Assembly (NCBI GenBank): GCA_000432895.1
Contig: FR889419.1
Span: forward strand, 1 to 6,032
Source of the DNA: Firmicutes bacterium CAG:449
GTDB lineage: Bacteria; Bacillota_I; Bacilli_A; RFN20; CAG-449
Length of the DNA stretch: 6,032 bases
Direction: 5' to 3'
Part shown: positions 5,412 to 6,032 of the stretch, in pieces
Numbering within the stretch: the stretch's first letter is position 1
How the letters are laid out: each line of letters starts with the position of its first letter
Notes under the pieces: generated by a model
Seen by the model: the letters and a program-made list of their open reading frames with translations, nothing else
Databases searched by the model: none
Told to the model about the DNA's origin: nothing
Position numbers and translations under genes: made by a program

Positions 5412-6032
5412 TTACCACCTATTAAACAATTTAACAAATTCGTCCCACAATCTTTCTAATGCTTTTCTCGCTTGAGAGCCTAATTTATCTTCTCCTGGTA
5501 ATGGTTTACCATCTCTACCGATTCTAATATCTATTCCATTTCCTCTCAAATGTACATGATCTGGTTTATGTGGGTCTCCTGGCCATCTTTCTCCGTAGTA
5601 TCCTCCACTTTTTCTTGTCTGTGCAGCCATAACAGTAATTCCTGACAATACTCCTACTGACGTAACGGCCCCAGCTAAAGCAAGTTGTCCGACTGAACTA
5701 ATTGCAATTCCTGCACCAGTTGATCCCATTCCTCCAGCAAACGCTAACGCTCCTCCAATTGTTCCAGTTGAAGATAGCATAGCAGCAATACCAGGAGCCG
5801 CAAAGTATCCTACAATGCCTCCAATTGCTCCTCCAATTAAAGCTCCTCCTAATACATCTCCTACTAGTTCCCATCCGGTGTTACCGTTATTATAGCTATT
5901 AACTCCTGCAACGGTACCACCAACGACCGCTCCTACAGCAATCAAACCTAAAATGATTAAGGTACTAATTGCAAAATGTCCACTTGGATCGTAATAGTTA
6001 ACAGGATTATTAACACAATAAGCATAAAGATT
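5412..6032 (-). CDS. C-terminus of an Rhs-family polymorphic toxin (partial, runs off the right edge)
   Basis: The frame is open from the window edge to TAA at 5412-5414; 206 residues are visible and the start lies outside. An internal TTG at 5945 is not the real start, because coding sequence continues upstream. Visible residues 1-20 (NLYAYCVNNPVNYYDPSGHF) are the end of the Rhs repeat-associated core, the hallmark before the variable toxin tip. Residues about 20-140 are Gly/Ala-rich and hydrophobic (IAVGAVVGGTVAG, GGALIGGAIGGIVGYF, SSVGQLALAGAVTSVGVL), possibly membrane-inserting or a translocation region. The last 65 residues form a separate polar domain: GGYYGERWPGD (143-153), PDHVHL (157-162), GNGIDIRIGRDGKPLPG (164-180), then a helix of QARKALERLWDEFVKLF type. 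His159 and His161 are candidate catalytic residues. I do not recognise the toxin family and assign no activity. Base composition is clearly more GC-rich than in the restriction genes. Confidence 0.85.
   Translation of the reverse strand, partial: NLYAYCVNNPVNYYDPSGHFAISTLIILGLIAVGAVVGGTVAGVNSYNNGNTGWELVGDVLGGALIGGAIGGIVGYFAAPGIAAMLSSTGTIGGALAFAGGMGSTGAGIAISSVGQLALAGAVTSVGVLSGITVMAAQTRKSGGYYGERWPGDPHKPDHVHLRGNGIDIRIGRDGKPLPGEDKLGSQARKALERLWDEFVKLFNRW
5415..5420 (-). promoter_or_regulatory. Immunity gene ribosome binding site made of the toxin's last two codons
   Basis: The final Arg-Trp codons of the toxin, AGG TGG, form the Shine-Dalgarno sequence AGGTGG, 8 bases before the immunity ATG. This ties immunity translation to ribosomes finishing the toxin. 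Confidence 0.65.

Overview
The window is AT-rich DNA (roughly 30% GC by eye) from a bacterium using ordinary stop codons; tryptophan is TGG throughout. Codon use, strong AGGAGG-type ribosome binding sites, U-tailed hairpin terminators and a Bacillota-style Rhs core (YAYCVNNPVNYYDPSGH) suggest a low-GC Gram-positive, perhaps a gut Erysipelotrichia- or Clostridia-like anaerobe. The exact taxon cannot be read from the sequence.

Layout from left to right: (1) a leftward tyrosine recombinase (137-988) whose reading frame is cut by a TAA directly after the catalytic tyrosine, with its former C-terminal tail still readable at 59-136; (2) a 657-bp gene-free region (989-1645) holding five spaced copies of a 15-bp repeat, a leftward terminator hairpin, a 17-bp inverted-repeat pair flanking a segment with a perfect TATAAT box, and a hairpin that places the next gene's Shine-Dalgarno sequence in its loop; (3) a rightward two-gene restriction-modification operon: a fused two-domain adenine methyltransferase of the M.FokI type (1646-3502) and an HNH endonuclease (3502-4881) joined by a TAATG overlap; (4) back-to-back terminators (4895-4967); (5) a leftward toxin-immunity pair entering from the right edge: the C-terminus of an Rhs-type polymorphic toxin (5412-6032, partial) and a small probable immunity gene (4993-5406).

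The methyltransferase should protect both strands of an asymmetric site and the HNH protein should cut unmethylated DNA, giving a Type IIS-like defence system. The recombinase, the repeats and the change to more GC-rich DNA in the Rhs gene suggest that the recombinase plus restriction module is an accessory insertion beside an Rhs toxin locus. The least explained part is the intergenic control region. Its inverted repeats flank the apparent restriction-modification promoter, next to a recombinase gene and a terminator that would stop the inverted promoter. This fits a phase-variable invertible promoter, but it is a hypothesis from sequence layout only.
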